From Scalesia atractyloides (lineage: Eukaryota > Streptophyta > Magnoliopsida > Asterales > Asteraceae): DNA of 64,000 nucleotides. The stretch is taken from NCBI GenBank assembly GCA_947069175.1, contig CAMTDV010000012.1:33946341-34010340 (forward strand). Reading direction: 5' to 3'. The position numbers and the translations under genes were made by a program. Below the pieces are notes generated by a model, which ran no database searches, was not told where the DNA came from, and worked only from the letters and a program-made list of their open reading frames with translations. This document shows positions 10,984-21,952 of the stretch, one piece after another (position 1 is the stretch's first letter; every line of letters begins with the position of its first letter).

Positions 10984-13980
10984 ATGTCGAATATGTCTAA
11001 CCTAAATGAGCTGTTGAGAATGGAGCACGAGGTTGGTACCACAAACAAACCTCCAAAGATGCTGAAGGTAGAGAACTATCTTACTTGGTAGGATAGGTTT
11101 CAATCCTTTATTTACAACACGGATGTGGATCTGTATTCAAGATGGGTACGCTAACCCAACGCATGATTTTGAGGGCAGACAATGTGTTACTGCTTACGTG
11201 AATATGTATGAAGCTGAGAAGAGGATGTATGAGTCTGAGAAGAAAGCCTTAGCTGCTATCAAGATGTCATTACCTGATGGCATCAAACATACATTCAAGC
11301 GTTATACTACATCGAAAGAGATGTGGGATGCCCTAGAGAAAAGATATGAGGGCAATACTGATGTAAAGAAGAAAAAGGTTGATCTGCTGAAGAAACAGTT
11401 TGCTATGTTCAAAGAAATGAGAAATGAATCCCTTGAAGATATTATCACAAGATATTATCATCTGATGTCAGAAATATATAATTATGACATAGAGGATACA
11501 AGATGTGGAGATAAACGACAAGTTTCTAGATGCTTTACCTGCAAAGTGGGATATATATACTTTAATGATAAAAGGTGAAGCTTATTATGAAAAGAAAGAA
11601 TTGGAAGAGGTTGTTGGGAAATTAGAGAGCTTATGAGCTCAATATGAAGAAGAAGGAAACGGGTTATGATCAGGTTCAAGATCCGAGGATTTATAAAGGT
11701 CTTACACCTTCATCTTCCAACAATGCTTCTAGTGATACTGCAACTGCGTTTCTCTCATGTGAGAATGAGCAGATCGTGACAAATGCTGAGGGTGAAGTAT
11801 GTTTTATTGCTGTTTCAGGAGGCTCGTCAGGGGCTAAGAGACAACAATCAAGTAATAGTAACAACAGTTCTAAGTCTATGCCTCTGAGTGTCAAAAGTGC
11901 TGAAGAACACCTGGCATTGCTTGCTTCTTTCGTTGCTTTCTACGAGAACTACATTCATGGAAGAATATCTGATCCTGCTATGTTTGATGTGGATTATGAT
12001 CAGATTGACCCTGATGACCTAGAGGAGATGGATTTGCAATGGCATATGGCCATGATTTCTAGAAGGGTGAAGAGGTTCATGAACTGAAGGGCAGGAAGTT
12101 CGTTAGAAAGAGTGTGGCTTTACAAGTCGAAAATGAAGTGTTACAATTGTTACAAGTACGGACATTTCGCTAGAGAGTGTCAAAGAGCTAAGTCTGAATC
12201 TCGTTCTAGTTCATCCTTTCAAGATTCTCCTGGTCATGGTTTAAGCAACAGGAATACGTCAAACAACACTGGATCAAAGGCCCTGATTTCTACTGCTAGA
12301 GAGGGTTCTTATGATTGGAGTGTTCATCTGGAGAGTGATAACAATGCCTCAAAGGCATTCATGGCTGAGATAGCTCCAGTTGTTGATGAAGAAGTGAAAG
12401 CTGATGCTGAGGGAGAGCAAGAGAATGTAGCTGATAAAAGCTGATGGAGAACAGACAGAGAAGAAGATCGCTGCTGATTTTGATGCTTTAATGGCTGATC
12501 TAAGCAAATCAACAGGCGAGGTATGTTCTAACTATGGTAGTTTGTTTGTTTGAAGTGTCGTGAACTGCAAAGTGAAGTTGACGCATTAACAAAGCAACAC
12601 CAAAGTCTAGCTAATGAGCTCTCGAACTTAAAAGAATCAAACTTTTTCTAAAACGAAATGAGTCATTATACTTGAAGAAAATTAAAGGCTATGAAGAAGA
12701 AATCAATATTCTAACTTGTAAGCTTAATGAAAAACTTCAAGTTATTGAATTAGCTCATGATACGATGAGTGAGAAAACAAAAGAGGTTTCTAAAAAATGC
12801 AAAGAGTTGTCTGAAGCACAATTTAAAATTTGTGAACTTGAAAAGAAATTAAATCAATTCAGAGATTCATCTTTTGTCATGAACACATGATGAATGGCCT
12901 GGAGAAGAGTAATGACAAGACTTGTGTGGGCTTCAAAGGTTTGAAGGAAGTTCCACCACCTCTTGGTCACGACTATTCTTTCTTGCCAGATGAAGAAGAG
13001 CTTACAGACTTTGTGTCAACTACACCTGGTAGTTCCACATCAGGAAGTGTTGATGGTTCTGAGAATGCCAAGAAGGATAATAATAGTGAACCAGTTTTGA
13101 AAACAAAAAATACACACCCTAAGAATCAAAACAAATTTTTGTTAAAGGGAGTGACATGAATGAAGAGGTCCCTGTTATTACTAAAGAGTCTAATGTGCAG
13201 TTTGCTAAGAACAAAAACAAAGAAAAATCAGAAGTTAAGCAAACTAAACAAGATCCTTCTAAAGCATCATCATCATCATCGCCTGATGAATCTAAGCAGG
13301 AAGCTTCAATTAAGAAGTCTTCGGCTACAAAATCATGTTTCAAATGTCATGAAAAAGGACATGTAGCTAGCTGTTGTCCTAATAAAAAGAATGAAGCACA
13401 GGTAAGTGAGAAGCAGAGAGAAAAATCACCAGCAAAAAGTGGTGATGGTGAGAAGAAGGTTAACTCACCAAAGATATCTGCTACCAAGAAACAGAGTGTT
13501 GCTGTTGGTGTCGATAAGGCTGAAAAAGGAACTCACCAAGTTCCTCGTTTTCAAAGAAATCAACAAAGATTTCAGCCTGCATCTACATCAGGCAGATATG
13601 ATAGACCTAGAAGTAGTTCACCAAGAATGAATAACTTTAATGGTCAAACAAATAATTTCAGAAGTCAAGGTCAATATTAGACTTCATACTAGAATGTTGG
13701 TAGTCGAAATTTTTATAACGATGGCTTTAGAAATTATCATCATCAAAATTCATGGAACCAAAACCATAATTTCCGAAGGTCACAAAGTCCAAACATGGTT
13801 AGGAAACCTCAGGACCACAGACCTAGTGGAAATCAAAAACCATTTCCATCAACAGGTCTAAGATCCAAGACTCCTGTTAGGAGTGATGGATATTGGATGG
13901 ATGTTCCCATGGTTGATGAATCTGGAAGACCCAAGACTATTAAGGCTTGGGTCCCCCAATCTAACTAATTTTGTTGGGTG
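10984..13980 (+). pseudogene. Copia gag remnant with two zinc knuckles
   Basis: The start at 10984 (MSNMSNLNELLRMEHE) is the first ATG after the leader. An in-frame stop follows at LTW*DRF, and the frame shifts near 11125. The capsid-like UBN2 region is at 11190-11500 (KRYTTSKEMWDALEKRYEG, LEDIITRYYHLMSEI). After further breaks comes the first CX2CX4HX4C knuckle at 12139-12180 (CYNCYKYGHFAREC). A Lys/Glu-rich predicted coiled coil follows at 12672-12890, then a second knuckle at 13336-13377 (CFKCHEKGHVASCC). A basic, Ser/Asn/Gln-rich tail leads to WVPQSN before pol. Gag packages element RNA in particles. It carries several stops and frameshifts. Two widely separated knuckles with a coiled coil between make a long gag. 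Confidence 0.85.
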
Positions 13981-13983
13981 GTG

Positions 13984-14478
13984 TAGGAGCTGATAAGGAG
14001 GATTATCAACTTGTGGTATGTTGATAGTGGCTGCTCCAGGCACATGATGGGGGATGCGAGGCTGTTGACAGAGTTTGAGAATATAGATGGTGGTTATGTG
14101 AATTTTGCAGGTGCTAAAGGCAGGCACATTACCGGTCGAGGAAAAGTGACTAACGGGAAGATCACACTGGACAAAGTGAACTATGTTGAGCAACTAAAGC
14201 ACAATCTGATGAGCGTGTCTCAAGTCTGCGACAAGGGTCACTCGGTCCATTTTACAAAGTCTGAAGCTTTGGTGTTGAAAACTGGTTTGGTGGTACCGGA
14301 TGACTGGATAGTGATGAGAGCACCAAGGAGAAATGACACTTATGTCATGGACATGGGTGCCAAAGATTCTTCCACTATGGTGGCATGTTTGCTATCAAAA
14401 GCATCCGAGGCTGAGTCATTGTTGTGGCACAGACGTATGGCCCACATCCACTACCGAAAAATGAAGTTATATTATTAA
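13984..14478 (+). pseudogene. Copia aspartic protease and pre-integrase domain
   Basis: From 14011 the frame reads MWYVDSGCSRHMMGD, with the DSG catalytic triplet of Copia proteases near 14020-14031. The conserved LKHNLMSVSQVCDKG segment of the GAG-pre-integrase family follows, then LWHRRMAHIHYRKM, the His part of the integrase HHCC zinc domain. The frame stops at 14478, which separates it from the rest of integrase. The protease would cut the Gag-Pol polyprotein. The domain itself is intact, but it is cut off from gag by stops around 13965-14010. Confidence 0.88.
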
Positions 14479-15422
14479 AAATGGTTTAGTGGAAGGGGTG
14501 CCAGTGCAGAGGTTTCACATGGAAGACAAATGCCTTCCATGCCAAAATGGAAAACAGCATAAGAAACCTCACAAGTTTAAAACAGTAAATTCTATAGATG
14601 TCCAGTATGAATTACTTCATATGGATCTTTTCGGTCCGATGACGTAAGGAGCATAGGTGGAAAGTACTATTGCTTAGTTGCCACAGATGATTACTCACGC
14701 TATTCATGGTTTTCTTTTTAGGTACAAAAAATGAGACAACGAAGATGCTGATAGATCTTTTTACAAAATTGGAAAATGTCCATGATGGCACGGAGTTCAA
14801 GAATCAAGTTCTGGATCTCTATTATCTTCGCAAAGGAATTGAACATCAATTTTCTGCTCCTTATACACCTCAACAAAATGGAGTCGCTGAGAGGAAGAAC
14901 ATGACGTTGATTGAAGCCGCAAGGACTATGCTATCTGATTCAAAGCTTCTAGTTCTCTTCTAGGGAGAAGCTGTGAACACAACTTGTTATGTCCTGAACA
15001 AAGTTTTGACGGTTAAACGATTTAACAAAACGTGTCATGAACTATTGTTTAACCGAAAACCAAACTTAAAAGGCTTTGAACCATTTGGATTACCCTTCAC
15101 CATTGTGCGAAACAAAGATAAGCAAAAATTCGGTGAGGTAGCCGATGAGGGTTACTTTCTAGGCTATATGCCTGGAACACCGAATAAAAGGGTTTTTAAT
15201 CCAAAAACTAGTAAAATTGAGGTGGTTCTTAACATGGAAATCACTAGTTATACATCTCAACAATCAACGAGTGGTCCTCCTATATTATATGACTATGACA
15301 GTGTTTTTAAATCATTTAATATTCCTGATTTTTCTAATGCAGATGAGTCTCAAGTGATCCGTACTGTGATCAGTGAAGATGGTGAGAGTGTGATTTTATG
15401 CCTAGATCAACTGTATCGATGA
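14479..15422 (+). pseudogene. Copia integrase remnant
   Basis: The Cys part of the zinc domain (CLPCQNGKQHKK) is at about 14530-14565 in a shifted frame. The core begins with LLHMDLFGPM (first Asp) near 14613-14640. HDGTEFKN (second Asp) and QQNGVAERKN (catalytic Glu) fall in the frame 14706-14963. A TAG at 14961 interrupts the Leu-Phe-Trp-Gly-Glu-Ala stretch. The frame 14973-15422 gives the C-terminal part (YVLNKVLTVKRFNKTCHE, FGEVADEGYFLGYMPGTPN). Integrase inserts the cDNA into host DNA. The sequence around the first Asp is short, which suggests a small deletion before 14706. Confidence 0.85.
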
Positions 15423-15780
15423 TAGATGCTTTAGAAACTTCTTCCAGTGTAGCTCCAGAGGACTCTAGTGATAGTGAGTCTGAACCTATTCAGGGGGAGG
15501 ATTTCACTAATCCGTTTGCTACTACTAATAGTCAGGGGGAGGTTGGATCTAATCTGGGAGATAATCTGGTTGTTGACACCATTGCTACAACACGAGTACA
15601 CAAAGATCATCCAGTTGAAAACATCATAGGTGATGCTCCTGCAGGTGTTCAGACAAGAAGAGGTGTGCTCGAAGGTTCCTGTTTGTTTACTTCGATTCAG
15701 AAGACTGGGTTGATTCATGTGTGTTTATATAGCTGCTTTATTGCTTAAGAGGAGCCGAAGAATGTTCATATGGCTATAAA
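15398..15780 (+). pseudogene. Copia integrase-RT linker, acidic Ser-rich
   Basis: Frame 15398-15748 encodes a Glu/Asp/Ser-rich stretch (SSSVAPEDSSDSESEP, repeated QGE) with no known fold, ending at the conserved VQTRRG motif just before RT. It shifts frame relative to both neighbours. Confidence 0.7.
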
Positions 15781-16760
15781 AGACAATTGTTGGGTTGAAG
15801 CTATGCAAGAGGAACTAGCTTAGTTCAAGAAGTTGAAAGTTTGGGAGCTAGTTGACTTGCCTGAAGGAGATAAGGAAATAGGCACTAAGTGGGTGTTTAA
15901 GTGCAAGAAAGACGATCGAGGGATTGTGATACGGAATAAGGCTCGGTTGGTTGTGAAAGGGTTCAATCAGCAAGAGGGGATTGATTATAATGAAGTGTTT
16001 ACACCAGTAGCAAGGTTGGAAGCGATTCGGTTGTTCCTAGCTTTTGCTTCATTCAAGGGCTTCAAAGTTTACCAACTTGACGTGAAGAGTGCATTTCTTT
16101 ACGGGAAAGTCCAAGAAGTGGTGTATGTCTCACAGCCAGATGGGTTTACTGATCCAGACTATCCAGATCAAGTCTATCGACTTGATAAGGCATTGTATGG
16201 ATTGCATCAGGCACCTAGGGCGTGGTATGAGACACTGTTAGCACATTTTTAAAACATGGTTTTGAAAGAGGTCAGATTGACAGTACACTTTTCATCAAAA
16301 GGAAGAAGGATGACTTTCTGCTGGTACAGGTATATGTTGATACTCATTTTTGGGTCATCTGATGAGAACATGTGTCATAATTTCGAAGAGGTGGGTGAAG
16401 AGCAAGTTTGAGATGAGTGCGATGGGTGAATTATCCTACTTTTTGGGTTTACAAGTTGAACAGAAGAAGGATGGGATGTTTATACATCAGACGAAGTATG
16501 TGTATGACATTTTTTCTCGTTTCAAAATGGAGGATTGCGCTACTTTCAATACACCTATCTGGGAGAATCACAATCTTGGTCTAGATCATGAGAGTGTGGA
16601 GGATTTTGATCCAACTCAATACAGGGCAATGATTGGTTCTCTGATGTACTTGACTGCTTCAAGACCCGACATCATGTTTGCAGTATCTCTTTGTGCAAGA
16701 TATCAAGCGAATCCAAAAGAGTCACACATGAAAGCGGTGAAACGATTCTTCGTTACTTGA
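15781..16760 (+). pseudogene. Copia reverse transcriptase (RVT_2) remnant
   Basis: [20 protein letters not shown] opens the RVT_2 domain. [16 protein letters not shown] holds the first catalytic Asp, and [16 protein letters not shown] is the conserved middle motif. At 16333-16344 the expected YVDD reads YVDT and the frame is lost, so the catalytic pair is broken. The thumb and connection continue at 16350-16760 (GELSYFLGLQVEQKKDG, SRPDIMFAVSLCARYQANP). The enzyme would copy element RNA into cDNA; this copy cannot. Confidence 0.92.
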
Positions 16761-17276
16761 AGGGGAAACCTAAACTTGGGTTATGGTATCCAGCTGCTAG
16801 TGATTTGAAGTTTGTTGCTTTCACTGATTCAGACTTTGGAGGATGCAAATCTACAAGGAAGTCTACCACAGGTGGTTGTTAGTTCTTAGGAGGGAGGCTC
16901 GTGTCATGGCAATGCAAGAAGCAGTCTTGCGTGTCTACCTCGACGTGTGAAGCTGAATATATTGCTACGGGTAGCTGTTGCTCTCAAGTTCTCTAGATTC
17001 AATAGCAGATGCGCGATTACGGTTTGAATGTCACTCGTACTCCGATTATGATAGACAATAATGCCACTATTTCAATCACCAACAATCCCGTAAAACACAG
17101 TCGCACAAAACATATTGACATTCGTCATCATTTTATACGGGATTGTGCTGAAAAGAAATTAATTGAACTGCATCGAGTCGACACACTAGATAACTTGGCA
17201 GATCTTTACACAAAAGCATTTGACAGGGCTCGTTTTGAACATTTAGTCGAACTCAACGGGATGAGGAATCCTGAAT
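16761..17276 (+). pseudogene. Copia RNase H remnant
   Basis: After a frameshift in the RYLKG linker, FTDSDFGGCKSTRKSTTGGC gives the first Asp, CEAEYIA the Glu, and MIDNNATISI the second Asp of RNase HI. The end (HSRTKHIDIRHHFIRD...LADLYTKAF) is complete, with a stop at 17275. Stops at 16880 and 16995 interrupt it. It degrades the RNA strand during reverse transcription. Confidence 0.9.
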
Positions 17277-17610
17277 AACCATTTTTCCATAAAAATATTT
17301 TGTAAATAATTTGCTGCTTTTCAAAAATAAAAAACATAAAAAAATAGAAAAATCAAAAATGAGTTTTCACTATATGAAAAAGAAGAAATGATAGTACATC
17401 AGTAAGTTAGACTGTCACACTGAAATTAAAACTAAAATGCTTAAGTGTGAGAGCAACTTTATCATATGATGTACAAGTAGGCAAAAAGCAGCTTTAGGGG
17501 GAGTCTGTTGCTGACAGAAGCTATTAAAGCTGAAGCTATCCAAAGACCAACTTTTTCAAAGATACTAAAGATTGCAAGAAAACTGAAGACTAAGTTATTT
17601 TATGAAGCTA
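17277..17610 (+). other. Copia 3' untranslated region
   Basis: AT-rich spacer between the RNase H stop and the polypurine tract. A GGGGGAG purine run at 17498-17504 resembles a secondary polypurine tract. No ORF. Confidence 0.6.
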
Positions 17611-17611
17611 T

Positions 17612-17626
17612 TGTCAAGGGGGAGTT
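17612..17626 (+). other. Polypurine tract of the Copia element
   Basis: AAGGGGGAG immediately 5' of the 3' LTR, in the expected position. Confidence 0.88.
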
Positions 17627-18098
17627 TGTTGGTGCATATTTGTGACAACAACTTAGATTTGGTCTTTGGATATCTTGTAATTAGTAAAATGATAAACGGT
17701 TAGCGGGTTTAGTTTTGTAATAGTTAATTAGAAGTAATTGGGCTGAACTAGACACAATACAACACATGGTAGGAGAATTGGCCTTAAAACCCATTAGCAG
17801 TCCTTTAGGAAACCCTAGCCCAGTTGCATAACCTATCTCTATATAAAGGGAGGTTTGCATTAGGGTTTAGGTTGCTGGTTCTATTGTTCAGATGCTGAGA
17901 GAATTGCTTCAGAGAGTTTGGAGAGAGAGAGTCTTGAATTGATTGTAAAACAATTGTGTTTGATAATCAATAGAAGACAGTTTGAAGGAATTGTTCTTGT
18001 TCGTGTTCTTGGTTTTCTGTGAAATCTGATCTAGGGGATTCCGCACTCTAGATTAGATATAGATTCTGTCAAGATCCATAAGGACTAGGGGACCTACA
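17627..18098 (+). repeat. 3' LTR of the Copia element
   Basis: Nearly the same length as the 5' LTR, with scattered substitutions and small indels. TATA box at 17840-17847. Confidence 0.92.
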
Positions 18099-19515
18099 AT
18101 ATCCTACTGATATTATATTATAAATAAAATATTTTTCTAGAATAATTATAGTTATAACATTAAATTATATTCAAGTTCCTTTTATACGGTATGAAATTAC
18201 CGAAACGCCCTTATGAGGCATAGTTTCAATTTAAAACTATAACGGGCATATAAGTTGATATCCTACTGATATTACAACTTATTTAAAGTATAATGGCATA
18301 TAGAACTTGTCCATGACTTATCCGGTTACCCGATATCTCTTATATGCATACGGTTAAGTATATGCAACTAGTTTACGAAAATTTAACCGAAACGGGTTTA
18401 ACCTTATCATTTTAATCTCAAAATCCAGAATGTTAATCATTTACCATATTATCCAAGTCAAAGTACTTGTCGGGTTTAAACTACATTCTATCCAATCATT
18501 GTTTAATCAAGCGTTATACGTTTTGATCATGTACACTACTCGGTCTAAGTCTATGACTTACATAAAGACGTTAGTATATAATTGGTTAGCTTATACCATA
18601 TCCAGAGTAGAGCCTTCCGGTAAATTCTATCTACACTTAATTCATTTTGGATACGGCTGAGATATTAAATCTTGCATTTTTAAATCAAGACTAACTCAGG
18701 TAAATACTCTTGACTTATTTTCCCTATACGGGCTTGGGATACGGTAAATTATTACCGCTTGGTCTGAAATGGAATCAATCAATACTGATTAGTGGCTAGT
18801 AAATCACATATTCTATTTTAATCAGTTTTGTTTGATAACTTAAACATCGGGGGTTAACTACCGTGTCCTGGATATCCTCGGCTCATTAAATTAGATAATG
18901 GCCACGACCTTAGCGCAGGGTGTAGGCATACACCTTACAGACGCTCAAATGCAACTACCCACACTTGTTGGTGATAACTCCTTTGTGAGTTCATAAGTGG
19001 TGTGTCGTTAATCATGTCTCGTTTTTGTACTGGGCCCTGTATGTATGGACAAACATGTGAATCTGTTAACAAGGTTGCAAGGTCAACTTTCCCAAGATAT
19101 AAAAGATTTTGTGCCTTGTGCACCAAAAAAATATTATTTTCAAATGTTTTTAAAATGAGTCAGTAGGGTGTATTTACCAGCGAAAGCTGATGTATTTTCA
19201 AAAGACTAAGTTGCAGGTACAATACAAATAGGCTGGAAGCTGCTCAGTAGAGATATAAGAGGATCTTGCAAATCCTTAGATCTGCCCAAAGTCTGTTATA
19301 CATTTTGTACATTTTACGACCGTCTGTGGATCTTCTATTACGAGCCTATATATTATTTTGTATTTCAAAAATTTGGTTTGTATTAGTAATTTTACTCCAA
19401 GACTTCCGCTGTGCTGTGTTTAATTGACAATGATGTTATCAATTGACGTCACGTACTCCCCATCCGGGGCCCACCGGTGTATGGATTTAGGTTGAAAATC
19501 CGGGGTGTGAGAGGT

Positions 19516-19528
19516 TGGTATCAGAGCC
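19516..19528 (+). other. Primer binding site of gypsy A
   Basis: TGGTATCAGAGCC three bases after the LTR end, initiator-Met tRNA type. Confidence 0.88.
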
Positions 19529-19681
19529 AACGTTTGAGAGACTAAACACTACCCTACTAGTGTTTAATCTTAAACTTACACGTGTACATTCCTTAGACTT
19601 CCCAGTCTAGGCATTGACCTAGGATTACTCATTTCATTATTAAGTTATTAGTATTATTTTTGAATTAATTTTGATAGGAAA

Positions 19682-20737
19682 ATGCCGCCAAGAGTGAGAG
19701 GACGAGGAAAAGGACCATGAGGGGAGGACCATCAGGACACATCCCTCCACATCCCCATCACCCGAACCCCTATGAGACTCGGGAAATTCATGGCCATTTG
19801 CCCAACATTCGCCTACCTGAACTCAAAATTCTTACCATTCATACCATTCACACCACTCTCACCACTCCCACCACTCTCATCATTCTTGCCATGATGAGTT
19901 TAATCCTAACCAATATTTAAACACACCTCCAGCCGACCAAAATCAGTTGGACCAACCAAACCCCATGGACGAGGACTCTGACCCGGAGATGCCGCCGTCG
20001 GGATCGCATACGCATCCCATAGAAATCTCAAGTGATTTGAACTCTTACGCCGGCTCACCATACCAAGGTCCTAACGAGTGGGACCAATATTGGAGTCAAT
20101 TTACCTTCGCCAACACTCCTTCCCATCACTCCCAAACACCTCCTATACAAGAAGACATCCACATGGAACCGGTGGACCAACCTCAACCACCACCCGAACC
20201 AACAAGGCGGAAACGTGGAGCACGTATGCCGATACGTGCAGGTCAAAGGTTGGGATCACTGCCACCTTTAACCAACTCCTACCCCACAATTCAAGAGGAC
20301 CCACAAATGGGTGAACCCTCTAACACCTCACCTGTGGTGGAGGCAACACCAACAACTACAGTTCAACCACCACCATCGGGTTATAATAACCCAATTCCAA
20401 CATATCCAGATAATACTGGATATGATCCTTTTAACCCGTCTACACCAATTAATAACCAAGGATGGTCGCATGACCCATACATGCAAGCGGTTATGCATAA
20501 CGCACTTTACCCGTCTCCTTTCCCTCTTGCTTATCCACCTACTGGATATCCAAGTTATGGGTATCAATACCCTAGTATACCACAACCACAACTCAACCTC
20601 CGCCACCACTCGAGGCCATTAATGAGGCCTTGGAACAGATGAAAGAAATGCAGCAGCAAGTGGAGAAAACGGAGAAGAAGACAAACAAGTTCTTCAAGAA
20701 ACTCTCCTAGTTGGTCAAGGGAAAGAAGGACGAGTGA
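19682..20737 (+). pseudogene. Proline-rich accessory ORF upstream of gag (element A)
   Basis: The start MPPRVRGRGKGP at 19682 lies about 150 bp after the primer site. After an early TGA and a frame change (MRGGPSGHIPPHPHHPNPYE) comes a His/Pro/Thr-rich stretch. The frame 19947-20642 holds MDEDSDPEMPPSGS, a tryptophan-containing block (EWDQYWSQFTF), RRKRGARMPIRAGQR (basic, NLS-like) and a Tyr/Pro-rich block (AYPPTGYPSYGYQYP). A short Lys/Glu-rich predicted coiled coil (MKEMQQQVEKTEKKTNKFFK) ends at the stop 20735. I recognise no domain. It is not gag, since a separate gag follows at 21953. A parallel ORF in B (32734-33817) has the same order, so the ORF belongs to the family. Function unknown; low-complexity regions and a basic patch would allow RNA or protein scaffolding (inference). 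Confidence 0.7.
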
Positions 20738-20758
20738 AGTCTCTTCTAATTATATGTA

Positions 20759-20832
20759 GTCCTCGCGAGGACATTGTTATTTCTTTAGTCCCTGCGTGGG
20801 CATTTTTGTTACTTTAAAGTCCTTGCATGGAC
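20759..20832. repeat. Three GTCC...GGAC palindromes after the accessory ORF (A)
   Basis: GTCCTCGCGAGGAC (20759), GTCCCTGCGTGGGC (20788) and GTCCTTGCATGGAC (20819) are 14-bp palindromes or near-palindromes 29 and 31 bp apart. All three recur in B at 32653-32725, in the same place relative to the ORF. They could form small RNA stem-loops. Confidence 0.8.
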
Positions 20833-21320
20833 AATTTATTTCATTTTCTAGTATTGTAATTTCTATTTGAAAATTTAATGAAGTATTTTTGGAATTATAT
20901 ATATGTATTCATCCTCTTCAAACGAGCGTCTCGATTTTACTCGAAATTTATGCTCTCCGATATAATTCCAAAAAGATCTTAATGGTTTTGATTAGCCAAG
21001 TGGCACAGACCAACAATTGGCCAATTTATAAATGAGAGTTAAGTACGAAGGGGTCTTCTATCATGATAGTTAAGGGAAATTATCCTTCTATCCAGAGGTG
21101 GTGGACTTAAGTTCAAGCTCCAAGTCGTTAAGGTCAATGCGACCGGGACTATTAATTAACCATTAAGGTACTCTTATGTTAACATTCAGGAATGTTCATA
21201 CTCCTGGTATTGTAACTTGAGGAAACACACTAGCCATCAAGGTAATGGACTATGTCCTAACCTTATATAGCCTATGTGATCAAATTTGATCCCGGCTAAA
21301 TATCATCAGTGCGATGATAA
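20833..21320 (+). other. Untranslated spacer between accessory ORF and repeat arrays
   Basis: No ORF or known motif. It is alignable with 32230-32640 (reverse) in B, so it is a conserved part of the element leader. Confidence 0.65.
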
Positions 21321-21322
21321 TA

Positions 21323-21525
21323 ATACATCCATTAGTGATGTATTGCCCTTGGGCTATGATTAAACATCCATTAGTGATGTATTGCCCTTGGGGCTATGAT
21401 TAAACATCATTAGTGATGTATTGCCTTGGGGCTATGATTAAACATCCATTAATGATGCACTGCCCTTAGGGCTATGATTTAACATCCATTTAGTGATGAT
21501 TTGCCTTTGAGCAATATTTTATCGT
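21323..21525. repeat. Tandem array, ~40-bp unit, in A leader
   Basis: Five degenerate copies of ACATCCATTAGTGATGTATT followed by GCCCTTGGGGCTATGATTA. CATCCATTAGTGATG is itself a partial palindrome. Confidence 0.85.
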
Positions 21526-21564
21526 CAAATGACAACGACAACTATGGTTAATATAACCCCTGTC

Positions 21565-21735
21565 CATATTTTATGTCCATTAGTGACAGCCTATGTGCAT
21601 ATTATATGTCCATTAGTGACAGGCCTATGTGCCATATTATATGTCCATTAGTGACAAGCCTATGTGCCATATTTTTTGTCCATTAGTGACATGCCTATGT
21701 GCCCTATTATATGTCCTTCGTGACAAGCTTAAGAG
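21565..21735. repeat. Tandem array, ~39-bp unit, in A leader
   Basis: Four to five copies of TATGTCCATTAGTGACA plus GCCTATGTGCCATATTA. The reverse of this unit is found at 31225-31370 in B. Confidence 0.85.
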
Positions 21736-21952
21736 CTATAGTTGTCAATTATAACAATGACAGTTGTGACATTACGATCTATTTTCCGATAACATATGGA
21801 CTAGGTCCAAATTGTAATTTGCCTTTGATGGTCCTGTTAAGACCTAGGCCAAACATAGTTATGTTAAGCCTAAGAATTGTGATGTTATTCACATTAGAAT
21901 AGGCAACGGATTGTTATATCCAATGTTTTAAGACCAATATGGTTGACATACC

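Larger units (their letters stand above)
9616..18098 (+). mobile_element. Sirevirus-like Ty1-copia element, 8.48 kb, inserted in A 5' LTR
   Basis: LTRs 9616-10088 and 17627-18098 (473 and 472 bp) run TGTTGGTG...CCTACA. The flanks are ATATG (9611-9615) and ATATC (18099-18103); uninterrupted sister LTRs read ATATC here, so the left copy carries one mutation. Internal order is gag with two zinc knuckles, protease, integrase, RT, RNase H, which is the Ty1-copia order. RT and RNase H wording such as GELSYFLGLQVEQ and HIDIRHHFIRD resembles the SIRE clade (family knowledge). All domains are present but carry stops and frameshifts. The LTRs differ at roughly twenty-odd sites by eye, so the insertion is younger than A but not recent. 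Confidence 0.92.
7561..19512 (+). repeat. 5' LTR of A (segments 7561-9615 and 18099-19512)
   Basis: Matches the other A/B-family LTRs (22964-26314, 33988-37005, and 38294-38362 plus 41112-44469) except for the Copia insertion. It holds the GTCAACATG/CTCTGAGTGAC array, a TATA box at 8391 followed by a pyrimidine-rich leader, and six TACTGAT anchors about 158 bp apart (8969, 9149, ~9307, 9463, 18105, 18264). The end reads GGGGTGTGAGA instead of GGGGTGTGACA. Confidence 0.85.

Noticed and set aside
20055..20609. Long antisense ORFs opposite the accessory ORF
   Set aside because: They are shadows of the proline/histidine-rich codons (CCA/CAC read as TGG/GTG), giving Trp/Val-rich nonsense.
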